DNA of 64,000 nt from Mycolicibacterium sp. CR10 (lineage in GTDB: Bacteria > Actinomycetota > Actinomycetes > Mycobacteriales > Mycobacteriaceae). The stretch covers positions 62,001 through 126,000 of the forward strand of contig NZ_STGE01000003.1 in the NCBI RefSeq assembly GCF_005222675.1. Reading direction: 5' to 3'. Position 1 is the stretch's first letter, and every line of letters begins with the position of its first letter. Shown here one piece after another: positions 16,332 through 25,068 of this stretch. The notes beneath the pieces are model-generated. The model was not told where the DNA came from. It saw nothing but the letters and a program-made list of their open reading frames with translations, and did no database searches. The position numbers were made by a program, and so were the translations under genes.

Positions 16332-18875
16332 ATGACGAGTCCGGCGCCGTATCGGTCGACGGATCTCCCTCCGGCGTCCCGTGAGGCGGTCGCGGCCGTG
16401 GATGCCGATCCGCAGGCGACGACCAAACTGCTGATCAGCGGCGGAATCGGCACCGGCAAGTCAACGGCGCTGGCCGTGGTGCGCGCATCGTTTCGAGCGG
16501 CCGGCATCCCCGTCCTGACCCGGCCGGCGCGACCCGACGACGCCGGGCGAGCGGTGATAGTCGTCGACGACGCCCACCTCCTCGACGACGCGGACCTCGA
16601 CCGGCTCACCGCGCTGGTCGCAGACCCTGACGCGACCGTGGTGGTCGCCACCCAACCGCTCGCACATCACCCGGCGTTGCGGGGCCTGGCCACTGCGCTC
16701 GAACGGGAGAACCCGGCGATCACCCTGGGACCGCTGCCCCCGGTTGAGGTAGCCCGAATCGCGGCGGCGACGCTCGGGGCGCCCGCCCCTCCGGAATTGG
16801 TGCGACTGCTGATGTCAGCGACGGCCGGGCTTGCGTTCCTGCTCCGCGCCGCCCTCTCGGCAGCCGGCGACGGTGCACCCGCCGTCCGGCAGGCCGCCCG
16901 TTTCGCACTCATCGAACGACTTCGCCGCCTCGATGAGCCGTTGCTCGACACCCTGCTCGTGTCGTCGCTCAGTGCCGACCTCGGACCCGACGACGTCGCC
17001 GCCGCGTTGCGGCTGCCCTCGGATACGGCCCTCGCGGCGGTAGACCGGGCTCGCGCCAGCGGGCTGATCGAACCCTCACACCCTCAGAGCTTCCTCCGCA
17101 CGGTGCATGACAGTCTCGCCCAAATCGTCGGCGCCGCAAGACATCACGATATCGAGGTGTCGGTGCTGTGCACTCAGCTCGAATTGTCGACGCTGACAGC
17201 CGACCTGGCGTTGCGCCTGGCCGAGCACGGTCTGCGCGAACAAAGCCTCGCCACCGCGTTGACCGATCTCGCCGCGCGCACCCGCGGGCATCCGGCACGC
17301 GCCGCGCGCCTCTACCGTGCGGCGGCCGATGCCGGCGCCACCGCGCTGAGTGCACAGCTCGCGGACGCGCTCGCACTGACCGGGGACTGTGCGACGGCAG
17401 CCCGACTCGCCGACGAGTTGCTCACCGCGCAGGACCCGGGCGAACGCGCTGCGGCGGTGCGGATCGCGGCGAGCGTCGCGATGCACGACGGCAGTGCCGC
17501 GCAGGCCAACGACCTGTTCCGTTGGCTCGGCTCGGTACCGGATGCCGTCGTCGGAGCGGCGGCCACGATTTCTGCGCTGGCAGCGGGTGACGCCGCCGCA
17601 GCAAGGGCGACCGCGGAAACGCAGACCGCCGGTCCCCCTACCTCCACGGCCCGAGCAGCACGCAGCCTCACCGAGGGTCTGATCATGACGCTCGATCAGC
17701 CGTACCCCGTTGCGGTGGCGCGTTTGAGCCAGTCCATCGGGGCGGACCTCGCCCAGACCGATGTTGCTCCGGACACCCCCGCCGCCCTCGTCACCCTCGC
17801 TGCGCTGCACGGCGGCGATCCCGTCCGGGCCCGCAGCGTGATCGGTCGCGCCGTGAGCCAGTTACCCACATCGGATCAGCCGGACCTCGCCGATGCGATC
17901 TTCGTCACCCACCGCCACCGGCTGCTGCTGGGCTGGGCGCACATGCAGGACGGGCAACTGCATGCCGCGGCCGCTGCCGTGCCGGCCGCGGGCAACGCAA
18001 CGCTGCACCGGCGGGACGCGCTGTGGGCGGCGGCGCTGCAGACCGCGATCGCCCGCCGCAGCGGCGACAGCGGCGCGATGCAGAAGCACTGGTACTCCGC
18101 GATGGAGGTGCTGGCCGAATACTCGGCCGACCTGTTCGCGCTGCTGCCGCTCGGTGAGCTCTGGGTTGCTGCGGCGCGGATGCGGCAGGTCGATCAGCTA
18201 CAGCACACTCTCGACGAGGCGTTCGGGCTGCTCGCCGCGTTGGGCGATCCACTGCTCTGGTCGGTACCGCTGCACTGGGCGGGCGTGCACGCCGGCATCC
18301 TCGCCAACTCGCCGGACTCCGTCGCTCCGCACGGCCAGGCGCTGACGGCGGCCGCGCCGCACTCGTTGTTCGCCAAGGCGCTGGCCACCGCCGGTCGGAC
18401 CTGGCTGCGGGTGCTGGCCAACCACGTCGACGTCGACGAGGTGACGGCCGCGGCGCGGGCGCTGGCCCAGTTCGGCCACACCTGGGACGCGACCCGCCTG
18501 GCCGGCCAGGCCGCCCTGCAGACCGCGGATCCGCGGGTGTCACAGGCGATGCTTCAGCTCGCGCGCGACCTGAAGCAGACGGTCGCGATCCCGGAACTGC
18601 CGGTCGAGGCTGGGCCCCTCGACGGGGCCATGGTTGCCGTACCGAGTTCCGTCGCGCGGCCCGCCTCCACCCAGCTGTCCGACCGGGAACGTGAGGTTGC
18701 CGAATTGCTGCTGCTCGGCATGCCCTACCGCGACATCGGCAGCCAGCTGTTCATTTCAGCCAAGACCGTCGAGCACCACGTGGCCCGGATTCGTCGCCGC
18801 CTGGGCGCCGAATCGCGTTCGGAGATGCTGTCGATGCTGCGCGCGCTGCTGACTTCCCGGTCGATGAACTCCTGA
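16332..18875 (+). CDS. iniR: IniR, ATPase-LuxR transcriptional regulator of the ini genes
   Basis: This 847-residue regulator has an N-terminal AAA/STAND ATPase domain (Walker A GGIGTGKST at 37-45, Walker B AVIVVDDAHLL near 78-88), a long helical-repeat middle, and a C-terminal LuxR DNA-binding domain (QLSDREREVAELLLLGMPY...ISAKTVEHHVARIRRRLG, about 780-840). Position next to iniB matches Rv0339c, reported as IniR, an activator of iniBAC that responds to envelope stress through trehalose. It is in an operon with the Hsp70-like protein at 14496. Its likely DNA sites are the AYTAGGGG boxes at 13600 and 14390. Confidence 0.93.
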   Translation: MTSPAPYRSTDLPPASREAVAAVDADPQATTKLLISGGIGTGKSTALAVVRASFRAAGIPVLTRPARPDDAGRAVIVVDDAHLLDDADLDRLTALVADPDATVVVATQPLAHHPALRGLATALERENPAITLGPLPPVEVARIAAATLGAPAPPELVRLLMSATAGLAFLLRAALSAAGDGAPAVRQAARFALIERLRRLDEPLLDTLLVSSLSADLGPDDVAAALRLPSDTALAAVDRARASGLIEPSHPQSFLRTVHDSLAQIVGAARHHDIEVSVLCTQLELSTLTADLALRLAEHGLREQSLATALTDLAARTRGHPARAARLYRAAADAGATALSAQLADALALTGDCATAARLADELLTAQDPGERAAAVRIAASVAMHDGSAAQANDLFRWLGSVPDAVVGAAATISALAAGDAAAARATAETQTAGPPTSTARAARSLTEGLIMTLDQPYPVAVARLSQSIGADLAQTDVAPDTPAALVTLAALHGGDPVRARSVIGRAVSQLPTSDQPDLADAIFVTHRHRLLLGWAHMQDGQLHAAAAAVPAAGNATLHRRDALWAAALQTAIARRSGDSGAMQKHWYSAMEVLAEYSADLFALLPLGELWVAAARMRQVDQLQHTLDEAFGLLAALGDPLLWSVPLHWAGVHAGILANSPDSVAPHGQALTAAAPHSLFAKALATAGRTWLRVLANHVDVDEVTAAARALAQFGHTWDATRLAGQAALQTADPRVSQAMLQLARDLKQTVAIPELPVEAGPLDGAMVAVPSSVARPASTQLSDREREVAELLLLGMPYRDIGSQLFISAKTVEHHVARIRRRLGAESRSEMLSMLRALLTSRSMNS

Positions 18876-18975
18876 CGACGCCAGTCTCCGGCGGCAGCGC
18901 TCGCGATGTGACTTAGGACAGCCTTCGTAGCGCCGTTTCCCCGCAGGATGTAACTATGAGCAGGCAGGAGCTGAA

Positions 18976-19016
18976 GTTACTCGCCGGTAACAAGCAGTAA
19001 GTTACCCGCCAGTAAC
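18976..19016. promoter_or_regulatory. Two palindromic operators upstream of etfD
   Basis: Two inverted repeats of form GTTAC-N6-GTAAC (18976-18991 and 19001-19016) lie 25 bp apart, just upstream of the etfD ribosome site. Their 14-bp cores fit TTACTSSCSGGTAA (the second on the opposite strand). The same core occurs at 57061-57074 upstream of the fatty-acid desaturase operon. The form is typical of TetR-family sites; the regulator is not identified. Confidence 0.7.
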
Positions 19017-19036
19017 CGTGAAACCGGAGGATGCGC

Positions 19037-22000
19037 GTGGAAACGCAAATGCTGATCAGGATTGTCGTCGGAGTCCTGATGATCGCCGTCGTCGGGGTGT
19101 TCGCCGCGAAACGCGTCCTGTGGCTGACAAAGCTGATCCGGTCCGGTCAGCCGATGAGCGAGTCCAACAACCGCAAAGACCACCTCCAGAAGCGCATCAC
19201 GACGCAGTTCGAAGAGGTCTTCGGGCAGACGCGACTGCTTCGCTGGTCCGTGCCCGGCATTGCGCACTTCTTCACCATGTGGGGCTTCTTCGTGCTCGCC
19301 ACCGTCTACCTCGAGGCGTTCGGCCAACTCGTCGACCACGACTTCCACATCCCATTCGTCGGCCGGTGGGATGCGCTGGGCTTCCTGCAGGACTTCTTCG
19401 CGGTGGCGGTGCTGCTCGGCATCATCACGTTCGCGATCATCCGCATCGTCCGCGAGCCCAAGAAGCATGGCCGCGACTCCCGGTTCTACGGCTCCCACAC
19501 CGGCGGCGCCTGGCTGATCCTGTTCATGATCTTCAACGTCGTCTGGACCTACGCCCTGGTGCGCGGTGCCGCCGTCAACACCGGGGCCCTGCCCTACGGC
19601 AACGGCGCGTTCTTCTCGCAGGCGATGGGCTGGGTCCTGCACCCACTCGGTGAACCGGCCAACGAGTGGATCGAAACGCTGGCGCTCCTCGGGCACATCG
19701 CGATCATGCTGGTGTTCCTGCTGATCGTGCTGCACTCCAAGCACCTGCACATCGGCCTGGCGCCGATCAACGTCACGTTCAAGCGGCTGCCCAACGGCCT
19801 GGGCCCCCTGCTGCCGGTGGAGTCCAAGGGCGAGATCGTGGACTTCGAGGATCCCGCCGAAGACGCCGTGCTGGGCCGCGGCAAGATCGAGGACTTCACC
19901 TGGAAGGGCTACCTCGACTTCACCACCTGCACCGAATGCGGTCGCTGCCAGTCGCAGTGCCCGGCGTGGAACACCGGTAAGCCGTTGTCTCCCAAGCTGG
20001 TGATCATGAACCTGCGCGACCACATGTTCGCGAAGGCCCCCTACTTCCTGGACGGTAAGCAGAGCCCGCTGGAGAACACCCCGCACGGCGGCCTGACCGA
20101 GGAGCTCGATTCGACCGAGGGCGGTTTCGTCGAAACCAAACACGACGACGAGCACCACGTGCCGGAGTCCGGCTTCGAACGCATTCCCGCAGACTCGCCG
20201 CAGCAGGCCACGCGCCCGCTGGTGGGCACCCTCGAGCAGGGCGGCGTCATCGACCCCGACGTGTTGTGGTCCTGCACCACCTGCGGCGCGTGCGTCGAGC
20301 AGTGCCCCGTCGACATCGAGCACATCGACCACATCGTCGACATGCGCCGCTACCAGGTGATGATGGAATCCGAGTTCCCTGGCGAGCTCGGTGTGCTCTT
20401 CAAGAACCTGGAGAACAAGGGCAACCCGTGGGGCCAGAACGCCAAGGACCGCACGAACTGGATCGACGAGGTCGATTTCGATGTGCCGGTCTACGGCAAG
20501 GACGTTGAGTCGTTCGCCGGCTATGAGTACCTGTTCTGGGTCGGTTGTGCGGGCGCTTTCGAGGACCGCGCGAAGAAGACGACCAAGGCTGTCGCGGAGC
20601 TGCTGGCCACCGCCGGCGTCAAGTACCTGGTGCTCGGCGAGGGCGAGACCTGCAACGGCGACTCGGCCCGACGCTCCGGCAACGAATTCCTGTTCCAGCA
20701 GCTCGCCTCCCAGAACGTCGAGACCCTCAACGACCTGTTCGACGGTGTCGAGCGGGTGGACCGCAAGATCGTCGTGACGTGCCCGCACTGCTTCAACACC
20801 CTGGGCCGGGAGTACCCGCAGGTCGGCGGCAGCTACACGGTGCTGCACCACACGCAGCTGCTGAACCGGCTGGTGCGGGACAAGAAGCTGGTACCCGTCA
20901 AGGCGTCTGACGGCGGGATGGACATCACCTATCACGACCCCTGTTACCTGGGCCGGCACAACAAGGAGTACTCGGCGCCGCGTGAGCTGATCGGTGCCTC
21001 GGGCGCGAAGCTGACCGAGATGCCCCGCCACGCCGAGCGCGGCCTGTGCTGCGGCGCCGGCGGTGCCCGGATGTGGATGGAAGAGCACATCGGCAAGCGC
21101 GTCAACGTCGAACGCTCCGAGGAGGCGGTGGACACCGGGGCGTCGGCAATCGCGACCGGCTGCCCATTCTGCCGCGTGATGATGACCGACGGCGTCGACG
21201 ACGTCGCGGCGACCCGGGACGTTCCCAAGCCCGAGGTGCTCGACGTGGCTCAGCTGCTGCTGGGTTCACTGGACAAGACCGGCGTCACGTTGCCCGAAAA
21301 GGGCACGGCTGCAAAGGAATCCGAAGAGCGCGCGGCGCGCGTGGAGGCTTCCGCCCCGACCGCGCCCGCCAAGACCGAGGAGCCTACGGCCGCTCCGGCG
21401 GAAGCGGCCACGTCGACCGACACGGCCACCGAGTCCAAGCCCGTCACCGGTCTCGGTCTGGCCGGGGGCGCCAAGCGCCCCGGCGCCAAGAAGGCCTCCG
21501 CGCCTGAGGCGGACGACGCCAAGCCCGCAGCGGCTGAGGCAGACGACGAGAAGGCGGCCGCACCTGCGGCAGCCCCGAAGGGCCTCGGCATCGCGGGCGG
21601 AGCCAAGCGCCCCGGCGCCGCTGATGCGCCGGTCAAGGCCGAGCCCGAGGTCAAGGGTCTGGGTATCGCGGGAGGCGCCAAGCGGCCCGGCGCCAAGAAA
21701 GCCCCGGCAGCAGCACCGGAACCGACCGCGCAGACAGCACCGCCCGCCGAAGCCGACGCCAAGCCGGAACCCGAGGTGAAGGGGCTGGGGATCGCCTCGG
21801 GCGCACGTCGACCCGGCGCCAAGAAGGCACCGACCGCGGCGGCATCGGCGCCGACGCCGCCCGAAGCAGAGGCGCCCGCTGACGCGTCGGAGCCAGAAGC
21901 TCCCGCTGCCGCACCCAAGCCGGAGCCCGAGGTCAAGGGGCTGGGGATCGCCGCCGGCGCCCGCAGGCCGGGGGCCAAGAAGGCACCCGCGGCGGCCGCA

Positions 22001-22210
22001 CCCAAGCCCGAACCGCAGGCGGCGCCGGAACCACAGGCCGAGCCGGAATCACAGGCCGAGGCGCAGCCAGGACCCGAGCCCGACGCTCAGCCAGAATCCA
22101 CGGCGCCCTCGAACGGTTCGGGCAACGGTGAGGCGCGTGTCGTGGGCGACGAGCCGCCGGTGAAGGGTCTCGGTATCGCCAAGGGCGCTCGCCGCCCCGG
22201 TAAGAGGTAG
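19037..22210 (+). CDS. etfD: EtfD, membrane Fe-S electron transfer protein of beta-oxidation
   Basis: This roughly 1057-residue protein matches Rv0338c (EtfD), which passes electrons from acyl-CoA dehydrogenases via EtfBA to menaquinone. It has several N-terminal membrane helices (about 1-240), two [4Fe-4S] ferredoxin motifs (CTECGRCQSQCP and CTTCGACVEQCP), and two CCG (cysteine-rich) domains (GCAGAF...GETCNGDS...CPHC and YHDPCYLG...GLCCGAGGARMW). The C-terminal 250 residues are an Ala/Pro/Glu-rich tail with six copies of KGLGIAxGAxRPGAKK. GTG 19037 is chosen because GGAGG at 19026-19030 is 6 nt upstream; ATG 19031 abuts the GGAGG. Two operators precede it. Confidence 0.95.
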   Translation: METQMLIRIVVGVLMIAVVGVFAAKRVLWLTKLIRSGQPMSESNNRKDHLQKRITTQFEEVFGQTRLLRWSVPGIAHFFTMWGFFVLATVYLEAFGQLVDHDFHIPFVGRWDALGFLQDFFAVAVLLGIITFAIIRIVREPKKHGRDSRFYGSHTGGAWLILFMIFNVVWTYALVRGAAVNTGALPYGNGAFFSQAMGWVLHPLGEPANEWIETLALLGHIAIMLVFLLIVLHSKHLHIGLAPINVTFKRLPNGLGPLLPVESKGEIVDFEDPAEDAVLGRGKIEDFTWKGYLDFTTCTECGRCQSQCPAWNTGKPLSPKLVIMNLRDHMFAKAPYFLDGKQSPLENTPHGGLTEELDSTEGGFVETKHDDEHHVPESGFERIPADSPQQATRPLVGTLEQGGVIDPDVLWSCTTCGACVEQCPVDIEHIDHIVDMRRYQVMMESEFPGELGVLFKNLENKGNPWGQNAKDRTNWIDEVDFDVPVYGKDVESFAGYEYLFWVGCAGAFEDRAKKTTKAVAELLATAGVKYLVLGEGETCNGDSARRSGNEFLFQQLASQNVETLNDLFDGVERVDRKIVVTCPHCFNTLGREYPQVGGSYTVLHHTQLLNRLVRDKKLVPVKASDGGMDITYHDPCYLGRHNKEYSAPRELIGASGAKLTEMPRHAERGLCCGAGGARMWMEEHIGKRVNVERSEEAVDTGASAIATGCPFCRVMMTDGVDDVAATRDVPKPEVLDVAQLLLGSLDKTGVTLPEKGTAAKESEERAARVEASAPTAPAKTEEPTAAPAEAATSTDTATESKPVTGLGLAGGAKRPGAKKASAPEADDAKPAAAEADDEKAAAPAAAPKGLGIAGGAKRPGAADAPVKAEPEVKGLGIAGGAKRPGAKKAPAAAPEPTAQTAPPAEADAKPEPEVKGLGIASGARRPGAKKAPTAAASAPTPPEAEAPADASEPEAPAAAPKPEPEVKGLGIAAGARRPGAKKAPAAAAPKPEPQAAPEPQAEPESQAEAQPGPEPDAQPESTAPSNGSGNGEARVVGDEPPVKGLGIAKGARRPGKR
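21446..22206 (+). repeat. KGLGIAxGAxRPGAKK repeats in the EtfD tail
   Basis: Six copies of a 15-16 residue basic motif (GLG[IL]A.GA[KR]RPGAKK) are spread at 30-60 residue intervals in an Ala/Pro/Glu-rich tail. The core residues are almost invariant while the spacers vary, which argues for selection on the motif rather than recent tandem duplication. Confidence 0.85.
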
Positions 22211-22299
22211 CCCGCAGCCCCCGGGCGACGGGAAGGTCATAGGTCACCGTCGTGCCACGGATTCCTATTTCACTCGACAGCGATGGGACGATGGTGTCC

Positions 22300-23565
22300 A
22301 TGAGCACTTCGCAGTTGCCGTGGCACAGCACGGGCCAGCACGGGCGGCAGCGGACGTTCACGCAGTCGAGCAAGCTGCAGGACGTCCTCTACGAGATCCG
22401 CGGGCCGGTACATGAGCACGCCTCGCGGCTGGAGGCCGAGGGCCATCGGATCCTCAAGCTCAACATCGGCAACCCCGCGCCGTTCGGTTTCGAGGCGCCC
22501 GACGTGATCATGCGCGACATGATCCAGGCGCTGCCGTATGCGCAGGGCTACTCGGATTCCAAAGGTATCCCCAGCGCCCGCCGAGCCGTGTTCACCCGCT
22601 ACGAGCTCGTCGAAGGGTTCCCACGCTTCGACATCGACGACGTCTTCCTGGGCAACGGTGTCTCCGAGCTGATCACGATGACGCTGCAGGCACTGCTCGA
22701 CAACGGCGACCAGGTGCTCATCCCGGCGCCGGATTACCCGCTGTGGACGGCCTCGACATCGCTGGCGGGCGGCACCCCGGTCCACTATCTGTGCGACGAG
22801 ACGCAGGGCTGGCAGCCCGACATCGCGGATCTGGAATCCAAGATCACCGACCGCACCAAGGCGATCGTCGTGATCAACCCGAACAACCCTACCGGCGCGG
22901 TGTATCCCCGCGAGGTTCTCACCCAGATCGCGGACCTGGCGCGCAAGCATCAGCTGCTGCTGCTCGCCGACGAGATCTACGACAAGATCCTCTACGACGA
23001 GGCCGAGCACATCGCGATGGCCTCCGTGGCCCCCGACGTGCTGACGTTGACGTTCAACGGCTTGTCCAAGGCCTATCGGGTGGCCGGCTACCGTTCCGGC
23101 TGGCTGGTCATCACCGGACCGAAGGAACACGCCACCAGCTTCATCGAAGGCATCAGCCTGCTGGCCAACATGCGACTGTGCCCGAATGTTCCTGCGCAGC
23201 ATGCCATTCAGGTTGCGCTCGGCGGCCACCAGAGCATCGATGACCTGGTGCTCCCCGGCGGCCGACTGCTCGAGCAGCGCGACGTGGCGTGGACGAAGCT
23301 CAACGAGATCCCCGGGGTGTCGTGCGTGAAACCCGAGGGCGCGCTGTATGCATTTCCACGCCTGGACCCCGAGGTTTATGACATCGCCGACGACGAGCAG
23401 CTGGTCCTGGATCTGTTGCTGCAGGAGAAGATCCTGGTGACCCAGGGCACCGGGTTCAATTGGCCCACACCGGATCACCTGCGCATCGTGACGCTGCCCT
23501 GGGCGCGTGACCTCGCGAACGCGATCGACCGGCTGGGTAACTTCCTGGTCAGCTACCGGCAGTGA
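22300..23565 (+). CDS. aspC: PLP-dependent aminotransferase AspC/AlaA type
   Basis: This 421-residue class I/II aminotransferase resembles Rv0337c (annotated AspC; related to E. coli alanine transaminase AlaA). The fold-type I landmarks are LNIGNPAPFGFEAPD, VLIPAPDYPLW, the NPNNPTGAVY segment, LLADEIYDKILYD with the PLP-contacting Asp/Tyr, and FNGLSKAYRVAGYRSGW with the Schiff-base Lys. The start is ATG 22300 (MSTSQLPWHST); the open frame extends 16 codons upstream. It follows etfD by 89 nt. A 28-bp tandem duplication covers its last codons and stop. Confidence 0.93.
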   Translation: MSTSQLPWHSTGQHGRQRTFTQSSKLQDVLYEIRGPVHEHASRLEAEGHRILKLNIGNPAPFGFEAPDVIMRDMIQALPYAQGYSDSKGIPSARRAVFTRYELVEGFPRFDIDDVFLGNGVSELITMTLQALLDNGDQVLIPAPDYPLWTASTSLAGGTPVHYLCDETQGWQPDIADLESKITDRTKAIVVINPNNPTGAVYPREVLTQIADLARKHQLLLLADEIYDKILYDEAEHIAMASVAPDVLTLTFNGLSKAYRVAGYRSGWLVITGPKEHATSFIEGISLLANMRLCPNVPAQHAIQVALGGHQSIDDLVLPGGRLLEQRDVAWTKLNEIPGVSCVKPEGALYAFPRLDPEVYDIADDEQLVLDLLLQEKILVTQGTGFNWPTPDHLRIVTLPWARDLANAIDRLGNFLVSYRQ

Positions 23566-23602
23566 GTGCCTGCCGGTCAGCCACCGGCAGTGAGTGCCCG
23601 CC
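23547..23602. repeat. 28-bp tandem duplication across the aspC stop codon
   Basis: Positions 23547-23574 and 23575-23602 are two adjacent 28-bp copies differing at two positions. The first copy holds the last aspC codons and stop; the second is non-coding. It looks like a recent local duplication. Confidence 0.9.
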
Positions 23603-23658
23603 GAAACTGAACTTCTGCTCGACTTTCTGGCGAAAGTTTGCACATATCTTCAGTTTCG
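23602..23658. repeat. Nested inverted repeats downstream of aspC
   Basis: CGAAACTGAA (23602-23611) pairs with TTCAGTTTCG (23649-23658), and inside it ACTTTC-TGGC-GAAAGT (23622-23637) forms a smaller hairpin. The pair could end aspC transcription or be a short dispersed repeat. Confidence 0.55.
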
Positions 23659-23774
23659 ACGCGGTACCGGCGGGGATTCGGTCACCAAACTGATCCGGCG
23701 ACTGAAGCACGACCACCGATCCTGATGTCCGAAACATACCGCGCTGCCCGCGCGCATAGCCTCACCCCTACCCT

Positions 23775-25019
23775 GTGCGGGTGGCGCATTCACACTCTCA
23801 CTCGCTGGACGGCCCGTCACCGCTGGGCCCACGGGCCGCCAAGATCGTTGTCGGGCTCCTTATCGCGTGCGGCATCGCGACGCTGATCGGGGCGGCGCTG
23901 CTGTGGCCCAGCGGTTCGAAGGCCGACATCCCGCTGCCGTTCCAGAACGCGGCCGGTGGCGCAGTGACCACCGAGGCCGGTCATGTGCTGTCCACCAGCG
24001 CCGGGGCGTGTGGCAGCCCGTCGGCCGGCGCGGTGCTCACCGCCGACCCGTTGACCGCTCCGGGCGACGGTGGGCAATGCGTGCTGACGTTGGTGGCCAT
24101 CGACTCCGGGCCCAACCAGGGCGCCAACACGCTGTTGGAGTTCAGCGGCGGGCCCGGTCAGCCCAGCCTCGCCGTCGGCGACGACATCCGCGTCAGCAGG
24201 CAGGTCGACGACGTCGGCACCACGACCTACGCCTTCTACGACTTCGAGAGGACATGGCCGCTGATCGCGTTGGCTGGCGTGTTTGCGGTGGTCATCGTGG
24301 CAGTGGCCCGATGGCGAGGTCTGCGGGCCATGATCGGCATCGTCATCGCGTTCGGGGTGCTCGTGGTGTTCCTGCTCCCGGCGCTGCGCGACGGGGCGTC
24401 GGCGGTTCCGGTGTCCTTGGTGGCATCGTCGGCGATCCTGTACGCGGTGATCTACCTGGCTCACGGCGTGAGCCTGCGAACCAGTGCGGCCCTGTTGGGG
24501 ACGCTGGCCTCGCTGCTGCTGGCAGCTTTTCTGTCCTGGGGCGCAATCGAATTCGCGCATCTCACCGGCCTGTCCGAGGACCAGAACAACGAGGTGGCCG
24601 CGTATCTGGGCAATGTGTCGATCACGGGCCTGCTGCTGGCAGGCTTCATCATCGGCTCGCTCGGTGTGCTCAACGATGTCACCGTGACGCAGGCGTCGAC
24701 CGCATTCGAGCTTGCCGCAGTCGGTGACGGCGCCTCTCGCCGTGAGGTTTTCGTCGGCGCAATGCGGGTGGGCCGCGACCACATCGCCAGCACGGTGTAC
24801 ACGCTGGTGCTCGCCTACGCAGGCAGTGCGCTGCCGCTGCTGCTGTTGTTCAGCGTGGCGAATCGCTCACTGGGCGACGTGCTGACGAGCGAGAGCGTGG
24901 CCATCGAGGTCGCCCGCTCCGCAGTGGGTGGCATCGCGCTGGCGCTGTCGGTGCCACTGACGACGGGCATCGCGGCGATGCTCGCGACACCTGCTCGCGT
25001 TTCGCCGAGCGTGCGCTGA
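23775..25019 (+). CDS. YibE/F-family multipass membrane protein
   Basis: This 414-residue membrane protein of the YibE/F family has an N-terminal helix after a His-rich start (VAHSHSHSL), an extracytoplasmic region of about 120 residues with two cysteines, then about seven hydrophobic segments (for example ALAGVFAVVIVAVARWRGLRA). The conserved segment GVLNDVTVTQASTAFEL is characteristic of the family. Function is unknown; one proposed role is transport or membrane signalling. The start GTG 23775 is uncertain, and GTG 23781 is also in frame. It converges with the cyclase gene across a shared hairpin. Confidence 0.85.
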   Translation: MRVAHSHSHSLDGPSPLGPRAAKIVVGLLIACGIATLIGAALLWPSGSKADIPLPFQNAAGGAVTTEAGHVLSTSAGACGSPSAGAVLTADPLTAPGDGGQCVLTLVAIDSGPNQGANTLLEFSGGPGQPSLAVGDDIRVSRQVDDVGTTTYAFYDFERTWPLIALAGVFAVVIVAVARWRGLRAMIGIVIAFGVLVVFLLPALRDGASAVPVSLVASSAILYAVIYLAHGVSLRTSAALLGTLASLLLAAFLSWGAIEFAHLTGLSEDQNNEVAAYLGNVSITGLLLAGFIIGSLGVLNDVTVTQASTAFELAAVGDGASRREVFVGAMRVGRDHIASTVYTLVLAYAGSALPLLLLFSVANRSLGDVLTSESVAIEVARSAVGGIALALSVPLTTGIAAMLATPARVSPSVR

Positions 25020-25064
25020 GGGCGTCAGATCGCCCCGTTTTCCGCCCTGGACGCACGCTCGGCG
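25003..25064. terminator. Bidirectional hairpin between convergent genes
   Basis: CGCCGAGCGTGCG (25003-25015) pairs perfectly with CGCACGCTCGGCG (25052-25064). The left arm lies in the last codons of the YibE/F gene and the right arm ends 5 nt before the stop of the convergent cyclase gene. It could end transcription from both sides. Confidence 0.7.
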
Positions 25065-25068
25065 AGCG

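Noticed and set aside
18977..21088. 703-codon open frame on the minus strand
   Set aside because: It lies fully antisense to etfD, whose product has complete Fe-S and CCG motifs. The antisense translation is Val/Arg/His/Asp-rich without any domain and reflects high GC at third positions.
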